64,000 nt of DNA, taken from NCBI RefSeq assembly GCF_002093665.1, contig NZ_MRWE01000016.1:47598-111597 (forward strand), in the 5' to 3' direction. Positions 10,366-20,017 of the stretch are shown piece after piece. The notes below the pieces were generated by a model that worked only from the letters and a program-made list of their open reading frames with translations, ran no database searches and had not been told where the DNA came from. Origin of the DNA: Rouxiella badensis (lineage in GTDB: Bacteria; Pseudomonadota; Gammaproteobacteria; Enterobacterales; Enterobacteriaceae). Every line of letters begins with the position of its first letter. Within the stretch, counting starts at the first letter, position 1. The translations under genes and the position numbers were made by a program.

Positions 10366-12492
10366 TTACGACATCAACGTGGGATTAAAACAGCTGCTGT
10401 AATAGGCCTGAATTTTTTCCATCCGCTGCCTGTCGTTTATGCGGCGCTTAATCAACAGCACGACATTGGTCAACAGCGTGGCGATAACCCCCATCAGCAG
10501 GATGGTCGTGCCGAGATAGCGCCACAGCGTCGAGATATCCGGTTCGCTGTGCAGCGAGATATGGCGCGTGCCGTTGGCATCAATGCTGATGTTGGTGATG
10601 ACACCCTGTGCTGCAAAGCGAGTATGCAACAGCATTGATGACAGATTTTGCAGCTGTTTCCATTGGTCCAGCGGATTATAGGCGAAAAGTGACAGAGCAG
10701 GACGGGCTTCTGGCACCAGCTGTTTGCCTTCGTCGTTACTGATCAGGAAACCGCCCGGCGGTGGGCTGTTAAGCGCTGAAGCCGCGCGCAGGGTTTCATG
10801 GGAGTAAAACGCATTCGTCGCGCTGTTGACTAATTCATTGAGCGACTCGGCGCTTACCGGGCGCAGCAGAACGTTCATGCCTTTAAGCTGGCCTGACTTA
10901 GCGCGTTTGACCAGCGTGCTCCAGTTATCGGCATTGCCCAGATTGACCAGCGCATTTTTCAAACGCACGCAGTCTTCGCTGTTGCTGCACAGCGATTCGG
11001 TTTTCAGCACAATGTCCGAGAAGTCGTCGAGTAGAATCATGCCGGATTTCTCGATGGCGGTCGCCAGCTGCGGGTTGATGCTTTGCTCGTTACCCGCACT
11101 GCCCGGATGCAGCTGATTGTGCACCGTCGCTATCAGGTCATCGGCGGCTTCAATCGTTTCAGACTGTGGGATAGGCAGCGGAGTGGCCTCGTTCCAGTAC
11201 ACTGAAGAACAGTCAAACGGCAAAAATGGCGACGTGTTGCCGCTGCTAAGATGTGGCGGCACATAACACATGCCAGTACCCTGTACTTTAAGCGTGTCGC
11301 CAACGCGCAGTGGCGTTTTTTCTAACGCGGCCACGCTGTTGACCTGCGTACTCTGCGCGCCCTGAAGCCAGGCTACGCTGAGTTTCAGCGACAGGCTAAG
11401 AGGCACGTAGGCCAGCAGCATCAGCAGCAAAAACAGTGAGCTACAGGTTAGAACCAGATTCTTGCCCCAGCGCTGTAGCGGAAAGTTTTTGACTTCGTCG
11501 TGCAAGGAAAGGAACCGACCCTGACGAACCACCTGGCTGTTGAGATAGACGTCAATATTGGTTTTTTGACCCAGCTCACGGCCAATGTAGGACTGCCAGT
11601 GTGACGGATAAACCAGGTCTACCACGCCGAGCGAAATGTTGCTGATATCGCCCTGTTTCGATTCGCCAAACAGGCCCCAGCGCTTAGGCATGCCGCGCAG
11701 GCAGTGGATCTCTTTGCGATTGCGGCCGAGCATATCCGACAGCAATCGCCAACCTACCCACGCCGCCAACAGCAACGTAAGTGCCATCATCCACGGCAGG
11801 ATTGCCGGCGGACCAATCAGCGCAATAAACACCAGTATCATCGCCAGCGACAGGGCAATCGCCTCGCTCACGCCGTTCGACTGGGTAAGCTTATGTTCTT
11901 CTCTGGTTTCCTGACGCACGCTGACCAGTTCGACGTGGTCACTCTCTTCGGGGCGAATAGACGCGTTACGCGGCGGCGGGGCAACCACCGCAGAGGTCAC
12001 CGAGGCACGGTCGTAAATATGGTCGACCAATGAATGCCCGTTGAGCGAGATGACCAGCGGGATAGTCTGTGTCTTGATTAACTCGACGTGGTTTTCCTGC
12101 GCAATGTACTGTTCCCAGAACAGCGGCAGGTGAATTTCCGTGGTCTCGAGAAAATAGCGCCATTTATTCGGATCGTCACTGGCCAGCCCGTAGCGGGTAA
12201 TGGCGCGGGTAACGGAATAAACGCTCTCGCTTTTGGCGGTCAGAGCTAGCTTGTCGCGCTGCAGCATGAGGTTGCTGCGGTGGGTCATTGGCGTTGGGCT
12301 AAGAGGATCGTTCTGGCGGAAATACTTTTCAACAGCGTCGCGCTCCTGTTGAGTCAGTTTGCGCTGGTGTGGTTTTGAAAAATGTATGCTGGAAGAGGCT
12401 AACCGTCGGCGTTGCAGCACAAATCTCAGGCCTATGCCCGCGATGAGGAGAACTGCACACAATAAAATCAGCGTCTCGACGACTGTACTCAT
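10366..12492 (-). CDS. igaA: IgaA/UmoB family inner-membrane repressor of Rcs
   Basis: A 708-residue multi-pass membrane protein of the IgaA (YrfF, MucM, UmoB) family, which restrains the RcsCDB envelope-stress phosphorelay. Membrane segments are visible at the extreme N-terminus (TLILLCAVLLIAGIGL), about 205-245 (two helices), about 340-365 (LFLLLMLLAYVPLSL) and about 655-680. A large periplasmic region with several cysteines lies between the third and fourth. Length is typical (~710). It is encoded upstream of yrfG on the same strand, 49 bases away, as in E. coli. Confidence 0.95.
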   Translation of the reverse strand: MSTVVETLILLCAVLLIAGIGLRFVLQRRRLASSSIHFSKPHQRKLTQQERDAVEKYFRQNDPLSPTPMTHRSNLMLQRDKLALTAKSESVYSVTRAITRYGLASDDPNKWRYFLETTEIHLPLFWEQYIAQENHVELIKTQTIPLVISLNGHSLVDHIYDRASVTSAVVAPPPRNASIRPEESDHVELVSVRQETREEHKLTQSNGVSEAIALSLAMILVFIALIGPPAILPWMMALTLLLAAWVGWRLLSDMLGRNRKEIHCLRGMPKRWGLFGESKQGDISNISLGVVDLVYPSHWQSYIGRELGQKTNIDVYLNSQVVRQGRFLSLHDEVKNFPLQRWGKNLVLTCSSLFLLLMLLAYVPLSLSLKLSVAWLQGAQSTQVNSVAALEKTPLRVGDTLKVQGTGMCYVPPHLSSGNTSPFLPFDCSSVYWNEATPLPIPQSETIEAADDLIATVHNQLHPGSAGNEQSINPQLATAIEKSGMILLDDFSDIVLKTESLCSNSEDCVRLKNALVNLGNADNWSTLVKRAKSGQLKGMNVLLRPVSAESLNELVNSATNAFYSHETLRAASALNSPPPGGFLISNDEGKQLVPEARPALSLFAYNPLDQWKQLQNLSSMLLHTRFAAQGVITNISIDANGTRHISLHSEPDISTLWRYLGTTILLMGVIATLLTNVVLLIKRRINDRQRMEKIQAYYSSCFNPTLMS

Positions 12493-12968
12493 CCTATCCC
12501 CGTTCAGACTCAGGCGTGGTGAGTCATCTGATTGAAAAATTTAAACATATTGAAATCTGAAATATAAAGTTCAAAAGTGTTTAGAACCTGTCTCTTATCA
12601 GAAAAGCTACTATCAGGAAAAAGTTTTATTATTGTAATCAAAGTATTTGTTAGTCTGAATCGAGGTATGAAGAAATGTTTCACACAGTCCATACCACTTT
12701 GAATCATAACAATCTCTTGCCCAAAATGGGTATCGGCATAATCCTATTTTTAATCATCTCTGAATTTGCTAACACCTCGAATGTACCGTGAGGTACGCAG
12801 ATGTTACACAAATGGAACAGTAAAGGCAGGCATTACGTAAAGAATCGCGTTGAAAGATTGCGATACGGGTGAGCATTAACGCATTATAGGAATCGTGAAT
12901 GTTAGGTAGTACAGGCTGGCTGCGGTAAGGGTTGGTCGTAGCAAGGGGATAATATTATTGGGGACGAT
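12493..12968. promoter_or_regulatory. AT-rich divergent igaA / nudE intergenic region
   Basis: These 476 bases separate divergently read igaA and nudE. The stretch 12530-12760 is markedly AT-rich; its only longer reading frame (minus, 12510-12707) shows no family resemblance and atypical composition. A short inverted repeat (ACCTC / GAGGT) lies near 12775-12796. The nudE-proximal end has a GATAATATTAT -10-like sequence near 12946-12958, and GGGGAC serves as ribosome binding site. Confidence 0.4.
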
Positions 12969-13517
12969 ATGGATAAGCACCTGCAAAAACCTAAGATCCT
13001 GAAAGTTGACACTGTAGCCCGCTCCCGTTTGTTTACCATCGAGTCTGTCGATTTGACGTTTAGCAATGGCGAACAGCGTGTCTATGAAAGGATGCGGCCT
13101 TCGGATCGCGAAGCGGTGATGATTGTACCGATCGTGGGTGACGATTTGCTGCTGATTCATGAATACGCCGTCGGCATCGAGAGCTACGAGCTGGGGTTTC
13201 CTAAAGGGCTCATTGATCCAGGTGAAACCGTACTCGAAGCGGCTAACCGTGAACTGATGGAAGAGGTGGGCTTCGGCGCACAGCATTTCGACGTGCTGGC
13301 CAAGCTGACGATGGCACCGTCTTATTTTTCCAGCCGGATGAACATCGTGATTGCCAAGGGGCTTTATCCGCAGAGTCTGGTCGGGGATGAACCTGAGCCT
13401 TTGCCGCAAACGCGATGGCCTATCGCCCGAATGATGGAACTGCTGGAGCAGCCTGATTTCAATGAGGCAAGGAACGTTAGCGCCCTGTTTTTGGCGCACA
13501 AGTTTCTCACGCGCTGA
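12969..13517 (+). CDS. nudE: ADP compounds hydrolase NudE
   Basis: A 182-residue Nudix hydrolase acting on ADP-ribose, Ap3A and NADH-type ADP compounds. The Nudix box is intact (G-x5-E-x7-RE-x2-EE-x-G within GLIDPGETVLEAANRELMEE). The preceding ESYELGFPKG is characteristic of ADP-ribose-type Nudix enzymes. It is followed by a strong bidirectional terminator shared with mrcA. Confidence 0.95.
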   Translation: MDKHLQKPKILKVDTVARSRLFTIESVDLTFSNGEQRVYERMRPSDREAVMIVPIVGDDLLLIHEYAVGIESYELGFPKGLIDPGETVLEAANRELMEEVGFGAQHFDVLAKLTMAPSYFSSRMNIVIAKGLYPQSLVGDEPEPLPQTRWPIARMMELLEQPDFNEARNVSALFLAHKFLTR

Positions 13518-13536
13518 TGAATAGAATTCAGAATTG

Positions 13537-13574
13537 AAAAAGCCGGACTGAGAATTCCCAGTCCGGCTTTTTTA
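13537..13574. terminator. Bidirectional terminator nudE / mrcA
   Basis: A perfect 10-bp stem (AGCCGGACTG / CAGTCCGGCT) is flanked by AAAA on one side and TTTTTT on the other. It can therefore terminate nudE (plus) and mrcA (minus). Confidence 0.9.
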
Positions 13575-13610
13575 TTGGCGAATCAGCCGAGATTCAGAGG
13601 CCCGCAGGCA

Positions 13611-16166
13611 TCAGAACAGCTCTTTAGACTGGCCGTTATCCATGATGGTGGTACCGACGTCGTGCACGGCGTGCTCGGTCGGTTGAGTTCCATCAATAAA
13701 GTACTCCATGCGGCTGTCGGCAGACCCATCGGCCAGCTTGCCGCTGCGTTTGTCGATTTTGACCGACACGATGCCAGGAGGCGGGCTGAGCATTTGCTCG
13801 GGAACGCCATCCAGAATGGTCTTCATGTAGTCGTCCCACGCTGGCTGTGCACTCTTCGCGCCACCTTCATAACCGGAGATCTGGTCAGGGATTTCGCCCG
13901 ATGCCGTAGTGCGGCCCAAATCACGACGGTGATCGTCGAACCCGATGTATACCGAGGTCACGACGCCCGGACCGTAGCCTGAGAACCACGCATCTTTCGA
14001 ACTGTTGGTGGTACCGGTTTTACCGCCGATATCATGGCGCTTAAGGTCTCGTCCTGCGCGCCATGCGGTACCCATCCAACCCGGTTCGCCGAAGATGTTG
14101 CTGTTCAGCGCATCGTGGATAAGGAACGACAGCTGAGTACTGATAACGTGTGGCGCGTACTCTTGCTGGGTATCGCTCTGTACCTGGCCCGGCGTCACCT
14201 GTTCAAGCTGCGGTTGAGGAACGGTGGCGTTATTTGGCTCGTTGGAGACCGCCACGTTCTCGACGTTGTCATCCGACAGCACGGCGGTTTTCTGCGAGTT
14301 GCCGTAAATCACCGGAATATCGCAGGTTTCACAGGCAATACGCGGCTTCTCTTCGAAGACGGTCTTGCCCGACTCATCAACAATCTTGGAGATGAAGTAC
14401 GGATCAATCAGATAGCCGCCGTTGGTCAGCGCGGCATAACCTCGCACCAGCTGCATTGGCGTAAAGGACGCAGAACCCAGCGCCAGAGACTCCGAGTGCA
14501 CGATATTCTCAGGCGGGAAGCCGAAACGCTGCAGATAGTCTGCGGCATAGTCGACGCCCATCGCACGCATCGCACGCACCATCATCACGTTTTTAGACTG
14601 CCCAAGGCCCTGACGCAAGCGGATTGGACCATCGTAGGTTGGCGGTGAGTTTTTAGGACGCCATTCGGTACCTGCACCTGCATCCCAGCGGGTGATCGGC
14701 ACGTCGTTGAGAATGGTCGCCAGCGTCAGGCCTTTGTCCATCGCGGCGGTGTACAGGAACGGTTTAATGTTCGAGCCCACCTGACGCAGCGCCTGCGTTG
14801 CACGGTTAAATTTGCTCTGATTAAAGTCGAATCCGCCCACCAGCGCTTCAACGGCACCGGTCACGTTATTCAGAGACACCAGCGCCGAGTTGACGTCTGG
14901 CACCTGCGCCAGCCACCAGTCGTTGCCGACCTTGCGCACCCAAATTTGCTGACCCGGCTGAACCACGTCACCGACTTTCTTCGGATTCGGGCCCTGGCTG
15001 GTGTCAGAACGGAAGGCACGCGCCCAAGTCATACCGCTAAACGGCATGCTGATGTTGTCGCCGTTGGCCATGACGGCCGTTGCCTGATTATCGTCAATCT
15101 GGGTCACTACGGCTGGGAACAGCGGTCCATACACCGGCAGCGTTTTCAAGGAGTTAACAATGCGCTTCTGGTCCCACGGCGTTTCACCCACTTTCCACAG
15201 CTGGTTCGACGGGCCACGGTAGCCGTGACGCATGTCATAGGCCAGCACGTTGTTACGCAGAGCGTCCTGTGCGGCCAGCTGAGTTTTGCGGGTAATGGTG
15301 GTGTAAACGGAGTAACCGTCGGTGTAGGCATTGTCGCCGTAACGTTTAACCATCTCCTGACGCACCATTTCGGTGAGATAAGGCGCGGAGAAAGCGATTT
15401 CTGGCGGATGGTAGTTGGAAACCAGCGGAGCCTGACGGGCCGCATCGTACTGCGCCTGAGTGATGTATTTCTCGTCAAGCATACGAGAAAGCACCACGTT
15501 GCGGCGAGCCAGCGCACGGTCGTGCGAATACAGCGGGTTAAAGGTTGACGGCGCCTTAGGCAGACCGGCGATAACCGCCATTTCACTCAGCGTCAGCTGA
15601 TCGACATTTTTACCGAAATAAACCTGAGCAGCCGAACCCACGCCGTAGGCGCGATAGCCGAGATAGATCTTGTTGAGGTAGAGCTCAAGGATCTCGTCTT
15701 TGGTCATCAGCTGTTCAATACGGATAGCCAGGAAGGCTTCCTTGATTTTACGGGTCAGGGTGCGTTCTGGACTCAGGAAGAAGTTTCTGGCCAGCTGCTG
15801 GGTGATGGTACTCGCACCCTGCGAGGCACGGCCTGTAAACAGGGCAACCGAAGCGGCACGGAAAATACCGATAGGATCGATACCGTGATGCTCATAAAAG
15901 CGGCTGTCCTCGGTTGCGATAAACGCATGCACCAGGTCCGGTGGGATCTGGTCGAGTTTCAGAGGAATACGACGCTTTTCACCGTACTGAGCGATCAATT
16001 CGCCGTCGGCGCTGTAAACCTGCATAGGTGTCTGCAAGCGTACGTCTTTCAACGTCGCGACATCGGGCAGCTGTGGTTCGATATATTTGTAGAGTCCATA
16101 TATCGAGGCGGCTCCCAGCACAATGCAACACACTATTAGAGTCAATAAATACTTTACGAACTTCAC
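13611..16166 (-). CDS. mrcA: Penicillin-binding protein 1A (bifunctional)
   Basis: A class A PBP of about 851 residues combining glycosyltransferase and transpeptidase activities for peptidoglycan synthesis. The single N-terminal membrane anchor is residues ~4-25. The GT51 domain has ATEDSRFYEHHG and QGASTITQQLARNFFLS. The transpeptidase has the SxxK serine in GSNIKPF and the KTG motif in GGKTGTTN. The start used is a GTG giving V/MKFVKYLL, matching the E. coli N-terminus. An in-frame ATG 24 bases upstream (16190) would add MSFNGNYQ. It is divergent from hofM, the conserved mrcA/hof arrangement. Confidence 0.96.
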   Translation of the reverse strand: MKFVKYLLTLIVCCIVLGAASIYGLYKYIEPQLPDVATLKDVRLQTPMQVYSADGELIAQYGEKRRIPLKLDQIPPDLVHAFIATEDSRFYEHHGIDPIGIFRAASVALFTGRASQGASTITQQLARNFFLSPERTLTRKIKEAFLAIRIEQLMTKDEILELYLNKIYLGYRAYGVGSAAQVYFGKNVDQLTLSEMAVIAGLPKAPSTFNPLYSHDRALARRNVVLSRMLDEKYITQAQYDAARQAPLVSNYHPPEIAFSAPYLTEMVRQEMVKRYGDNAYTDGYSVYTTITRKTQLAAQDALRNNVLAYDMRHGYRGPSNQLWKVGETPWDQKRIVNSLKTLPVYGPLFPAVVTQIDDNQATAVMANGDNISMPFSGMTWARAFRSDTSQGPNPKKVGDVVQPGQQIWVRKVGNDWWLAQVPDVNSALVSLNNVTGAVEALVGGFDFNQSKFNRATQALRQVGSNIKPFLYTAAMDKGLTLATILNDVPITRWDAGAGTEWRPKNSPPTYDGPIRLRQGLGQSKNVMMVRAMRAMGVDYAADYLQRFGFPPENIVHSESLALGSASFTPMQLVRGYAALTNGGYLIDPYFISKIVDESGKTVFEEKPRIACETCDIPVIYGNSQKTAVLSDDNVENVAVSNEPNNATVPQPQLEQVTPGQVQSDTQQEYAPHVISTQLSFLIHDALNSNIFGEPGWMGTAWRAGRDLKRHDIGGKTGTTNSSKDAWFSGYGPGVVTSVYIGFDDHRRDLGRTTASGEIPDQISGYEGGAKSAQPAWDDYMKTILDGVPEQMLSPPPGIVSVKIDKRSGKLADGSADSRMEYFIDGTQPTEHAVHDVGTTIMDNGQSKELF

Positions 16167-16322
16167 CTGATAATTCCCATTAAATGACATTTGGGCAGTT
16201 TATAAACAGCCGCGCGCGCAGTACGGTAGTCGAAGGCAGAGTATAAAAGCAAGCCTGCCACATAGATATACCCACGATACGGAGCCGGGTATGCCCTAAA
16301 ATCGACAAGGAAGCGTAATGCA

Positions 16323-17171
16323 ATGCGACACTGTTCATGGTACGTGGGCCTGGATATTCAAAACGATTATGCCAGAGCTATCGCCGTACAACGGCGGCGA
16401 AACGGCTGGCAGTTGCGCCATTGGTGGCAGCAGCCGTTACCGCAGGTGGTCATGCGGCAGGGAATATTACATGAGACCGAACAATTAATCGCCATTTTAT
16501 CGCGCTGGCGTCATTCTTTGCCTTCAACCATTTCATTACGCATTTGTTTACCTGCACAGCGGATTATTCAGGTTCGTCTCCCGCTACCGGACAATAGGCT
16601 GCAGGAGCCGCATCGTCATACCTTTATAAGTGCTAGCGCTGCCAAACAGCTGCCGTTGGCGATGGAGTCACTGGCAATCGACTATCGCGTCGAACCCTGC
16701 GATGACCAGCGATTGATTGTTACCGCAGCGCGGCGGGAAGAACTTGCCCAGTGGCAGCACTGTCTGGCGCAGGCCAGGCTTTTCCCCGAGGTTATCGAAC
16801 TGACGCCTTGCGCGCTTCAGTCTGCCGCCAGCGCGGCGGGGGTATCGAGAGAGTCGCTGCTGCTGCACCGCTTAAGCGACGGGTGGCTGTGGGCATCGCC
16901 ACACGGGCTACCCTTCCAGTTTGGATTGTTTGATGACGATGAGGTGGCCGATCCCAACTCGCTTGGCCCCACGCTCGCCCCACTTTATCTGGCACATAAA
17001 CTTTGCGACGGTGACATCTATTACACTAGCGTTATCGATACTGCGCCGCCTAAGGGGGTGCAGAACTGGTCACCTTTCGCCGCCTTTTCCCAGATGTCAC
17101 CCCCCATTCCGCCCAACTGCGGTGCGTTCGCTATCGCGGCGGGTCTGGCCGTTCGCCCGGCCGACCAGTGA
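16323..17171 (+). CDS. hofM: HofM, PilM-like DNA utilisation protein
   Basis: A 282-residue PilM/ComA-like cytoplasmic protein of the type IV pilus/competence-type assembly platform. It opens WYVGLDIQNDYARAIAVQRR, the actin-like fold entry of PilM, and shows LRICLPAQRIIQVRLPLP as in HofM. It is the first gene of hofM-N-O/P-Q, divergent from mrcA. In E. coli the set allows use of DNA as nutrient. The hofM stop overlaps the hofN start as ATGA-type coupling. Confidence 0.85.
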   Translation: MRHCSWYVGLDIQNDYARAIAVQRRRNGWQLRHWWQQPLPQVVMRQGILHETEQLIAILSRWRHSLPSTISLRICLPAQRIIQVRLPLPDNRLQEPHRHTFISASAAKQLPLAMESLAIDYRVEPCDDQRLIVTAARREELAQWQHCLAQARLFPEVIELTPCALQSAASAAGVSRESLLLHRLSDGWLWASPHGLPFQFGLFDDDEVADPNSLGPTLAPLYLAHKLCDGDIYYTSVIDTAPPKGVQNWSPFAAFSQMSPPIPPNCGAFAIAAGLAVRPADQ

Positions 17172-17725
17172 TGCTGCGCGTCAATCTGCTCCCCTGGCGT
17201 GAGCGAGCCTTTGAGAAACGCTATCGTTTTTGGCGCGGGCTGTTGCTGTGCGGAATCGCGGGCTGTGCGCTGTGGCTGATATTTTCTGCCTGGAGTACTC
17301 AACGGCAGACGGCAAGTCGGCAGCAACAGCTCTCGGCGCTTATGGCCTATCAGCTTTCCCTGCAACGTCAGCTCGAATCGGTACAGGCTCTGGGTGAACG
17401 CTACAGGCTGGCCGAGGCATTGAACCAGCAAAGCGACGCGCATTTTCAGCGCAGCCTGCACGTAGTCCAGCGCTTACGGCATCTGTCGCGGGTGGTGCCG
17501 GAGGGGGTATGGGCGACGCGGCTAAGCGACAGTGCCGTCCAGTTTCGGCTCGACGGGGAGGGAGTGGCATACGGAGAAATCCTGGCGCTCAGTAAAAGTC
17601 TCAGGGATGCGCCGCAGCTGCCGCAGGTGCAGTTGCAGGAGGTGAGGCTGCTTCCGGCCGCGAATCTGTCCTTTTCGGTCAATGCGAGACTTCCCAGCGG
17701 TGATTCTGTGGCCCGCGGCGATTAA
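17171..17725 (+). CDS. hofN: HofN, PilN-like inner-membrane protein
   Basis: A 184-residue PilN family protein: a short cytoplasmic MLRVNLLPWRERAFEKR motif (the N-terminal NLLPWR that binds PilM), one membrane helix (about 24-42, LLLCGIAGCALWLIFSAW), a coiled coil (about 50-95) and a periplasmic domain. The ATG at 17171 shares its A with the hofM TGA; a GTG one codon upstream is possible. It overlaps no other gene, and hofO starts 16 bases on. Confidence 0.82.
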   Translation: MLRVNLLPWRERAFEKRYRFWRGLLLCGIAGCALWLIFSAWSTQRQTASRQQQLSALMAYQLSLQRQLESVQALGERYRLAEALNQQSDAHFQRSLHVVQRLRHLSRVVPEGVWATRLSDSAVQFRLDGEGVAYGEILALSKSLRDAPQLPQVQLQEVRLLPAANLSFSVNARLPSGDSVARGD

Positions 17726-17741
17726 AAGAAAGGAAACATCA

Positions 17742-18617
17742 ATGCGAACGGAATATCGCGAAATGCTCAAGCGCCTGATGCAGCGGCCCAATGGGCAGAT
17801 TGCCTTACTGCTTGCCTTAGTGCTGTCGCTGCTGCTCACGGCCGGTTACGGACTCTCGCTCCACGGTCGGAAACAGTATGCTCAGGCGATTGCAGTGCAA
17901 ATAAAGGAACAAAGGCAGTTGAGTGCCCAGCGCCAGCGTGTGTTGCTGTTGCAACCTTCGCGGCGTGCATGGCAGGCCAATCTGGATTTGCTGAAGCCAC
18001 CTGCTGAAGCGAGGCAGTCTTTGCCTCATTATCTCCTGGCGCCGTTAGACGCGGTCTCTGGGCGCTTGCTGCACTGGCAGCCGGAACAAAAGACGCCCGT
18101 CAGCGCGGGGCAACAGCAAGGCGCTTTCAGGCTACAGGTCTCTTTTCACGGACTGATTCAGTTATTGCAGACCCTGCTGTTGCAGCAGCCTGCGCCCGTG
18201 GCAATTGAGCAGCTCAACGTGACAAAAAATCAGAGTATCGCCCCGCTGCTGGACGTCACGCTGCACCTCGCCACCTATGCGGGGCGCGTCAGTCAGGCGC
18301 AAAGGGAGCGGGCAGCGTCTGACATCGCCTCACCGCTGCTGCGAGACCCCTTTCAGGCAGATGATAATCGCCCTTGCGGTGAACCTTCCGACGGAGAAAC
18401 GCTGACTCAGCTTAAGGGAATACTCGGTGGCGCGGGGCGCTATACCGGCTGGCTTATCGATGCCAGGGGGATGTGGCTCAAGGCGCAGGCGGGCGGGACG
18501 ATAGCCGAGGGGAACTGGCACGTTGAAGAGGTGACCGATAAGCAGGTGCGTATCCGCACCCGCAGCGCCCAGTGTGGCGAGCGGCAACAAATATTCACGC
18601 TTGTGCGCCCTGATTAG
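17742..18617 (+). CDS. Fused HofO-HofP (PilO-PilP-like) protein
   Basis: A single 291-residue reading frame covers what E. coli encodes as two genes. Residues ~1-185 resemble HofO/PilO: a cytoplasmic basic start, membrane helix ~20-40 (IALLLALVLSLLLTAGYGLS), coiled coil and ferredoxin-like region. Residues ~205-291 resemble HofP/PilP: the LRDPF entry motif, then KGILGGAGRYTGWLIDARGM, the AGGTIAEGNWHVEEV strand pattern and a terminal RxxxF-L. The HofP signal peptide is absent, so the PilP-like domain would be held at the membrane by the HofO helix. ATG 17742 has SD AAAGGAAA. The alternative is two genes with an unrecognised internal start. Confidence 0.72.
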   Translation: MRTEYREMLKRLMQRPNGQIALLLALVLSLLLTAGYGLSLHGRKQYAQAIAVQIKEQRQLSAQRQRVLLLQPSRRAWQANLDLLKPPAEARQSLPHYLLAPLDAVSGRLLHWQPEQKTPVSAGQQQGAFRLQVSFHGLIQLLQTLLLQQPAPVAIEQLNVTKNQSIAPLLDVTLHLATYAGRVSQAQRERAASDIASPLLRDPFQADDNRPCGEPSDGETLTQLKGILGGAGRYTGWLIDARGMWLKAQAGGTIAEGNWHVEEVTDKQVRIRTRSAQCGERQQIFTLVRPD

Positions 18618-18649
18618 GGTCAACGAAACGCGTCATGGAGGACTGCTTG

Positions 18650-20017
18650 ATGAATTATTGTAAAAAGCTTATGCGTAATAAATCTAAAGACGGCAAAGGG
18701 CAGGTGCGCGGAGCTTCCGACTGCGCGCGGTGCGGCATCATCTTTATCGTTGGCATAACGCTGTCAGCGACTTGGGCCATGGCTGCCGAAAAGCCGAAAG
18801 TCATACAGTTAAAGGAAAAGGCGGTGCCAACGACGGTGAGCCTCGCATTTTTCGATGCCCCGACAGGCCTCATCTTGCAGGCATTGGCCGACCATCAAGG
18901 CCTCAATCTGATTATCGGGCAGGGCGTAGAAGGCCGTTTGAGTCTTCGGCTGAACAACCTGCCGTGGCAGCAGGCGATGGACGTCGTGATGCATATGGGG
19001 AAATTGACCAGTCAGAAACAGGGCAACGTGCTGATGATTTTCCCGGAGTCTGAGCTGGCGGTGCAGCGCCAGCAAAAGGTCGAGCAGGCCGAGCGGCAGA
19101 AACAGGCGCGGCCTCTGGTCAGCCTGACGCTCGGGCTTAAACACGCCGATGCCACAGCGGTGGCGGCGCAGCTCAACGCCCAGAAAGGTACGCTGCTTTC
19201 TCTACGTGCGATGGTCAGCGCCGATTCGCGTACCAACCAGCTGCTGCTCCGCGATGCGCGGCCCGAGCTCGATAACGCACGGCGCTGGGTCGAGGCGATG
19301 GACTTCCCGATTCAGCAGGTGCGGATTGCCGCGCATATCGTGACCATGAACCGAGACAGCCTGAACGAGTTAGGCCTGCGTTGGGGGCTGAACCAACCGG
19401 CGACGGGCGCCAGATCATCGCTGGTACAAAACGTCGAGATGGGGCAAGGCATTGAGAATCCGATGGTCACCGCCGGATTCACCCTTGCCCGCATCGGTGA
19501 GCGGTTGCTGAGCCTGGAGCTGACGGCGCTGGAGCAGAAGGACCGCGTCGAGATAATCGCCAGCCCGCGCCTGATGACGGCCAACATGCAGACCGCCAGC
19601 ATCAAGCAGGGCACCGAAATCCCCTATCAGGTCTCGAGCGGGACCAGCGGCGCAACCTCTATCGAGTTTAAAGAGGCGGTACTGGGCATGGAGGTTACGC
19701 CGAAAATCCTTCCTAACGGTGCGATTACGCTGGCGCTGCAAATCAGCCAGAACATGCCGGGGCGCAAGATAAAGCAGGCAGAGGGCGAAGCCCTGTCGAT
19801 AGACAAGCAGGAAATTAAAACCCAGGTCACGGTAAAAGACGGTGAAACGCTGGTGTTGGGCGGGATTTTTCAGCAGCAAGACATAAATACCGTGAATAAA
19901 GTGCCGGGATTAGGCGGTTTACCGTTGATTGGTGGGCTGTTCAAACAGCAATCTTCGCATGACCAACGTCGCGAATTAGTTATTTTTATCACTCCAACGC
20001 TGATCAACAGCCAATAA
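18650..20017 (+). CDS. hofQ: HofQ, secretin-like outer-membrane channel
   Basis: A 455-residue PilQ/HofQ-type secretin, predicted outer-membrane pore for DNA uptake. A long, basic pre-sequence ends in a hydrophobic stretch (IIFIVGITLSATWAMA) and signal-peptidase site near residue 46. The STN/N-domains include VSLAFFDAPTGLILQALADH and the secretin domain (about 270-452) has VEIIASPRLMTANMQTA and the ending VPGLGGLPLIGGLFKQQ. ATG 18650 is chosen because GGAGG lies 8 bases upstream. It completes the hof operon. Confidence 0.9.
   Translation: MNYCKKLMRNKSKDGKGQVRGASDCARCGIIFIVGITLSATWAMAAEKPKVIQLKEKAVPTTVSLAFFDAPTGLILQALADHQGLNLIIGQGVEGRLSLRLNNLPWQQAMDVVMHMGKLTSQKQGNVLMIFPESELAVQRQQKVEQAERQKQARPLVSLTLGLKHADATAVAAQLNAQKGTLLSLRAMVSADSRTNQLLLRDARPELDNARRWVEAMDFPIQQVRIAAHIVTMNRDSLNELGLRWGLNQPATGARSSLVQNVEMGQGIENPMVTAGFTLARIGERLLSLELTALEQKDRVEIIASPRLMTANMQTASIKQGTEIPYQVSSGTSGATSIEFKEAVLGMEVTPKILPNGAITLALQISQNMPGRKIKQAEGEALSIDKQEIKTQVTVKDGETLVLGGIFQQQDINTVNKVPGLGGLPLIGGLFKQQSSHDQRRELVIFITPTLINSQ

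Noticed and set aside
12590..12606. Sequence CTGTCTCTTATC resembling a Tn5-type mosaic end
   Set aside because: Only the first 12 bases match the mosaic end, there is no partner end, transposase or target duplication nearby, so it is most likely chance.
12510..12707. 65-codon minus-strand frame in the igaA-nudE gap
   Set aside because: AT-rich, no ribosome binding site or recognisable family, and composition unlike neighbouring genes.
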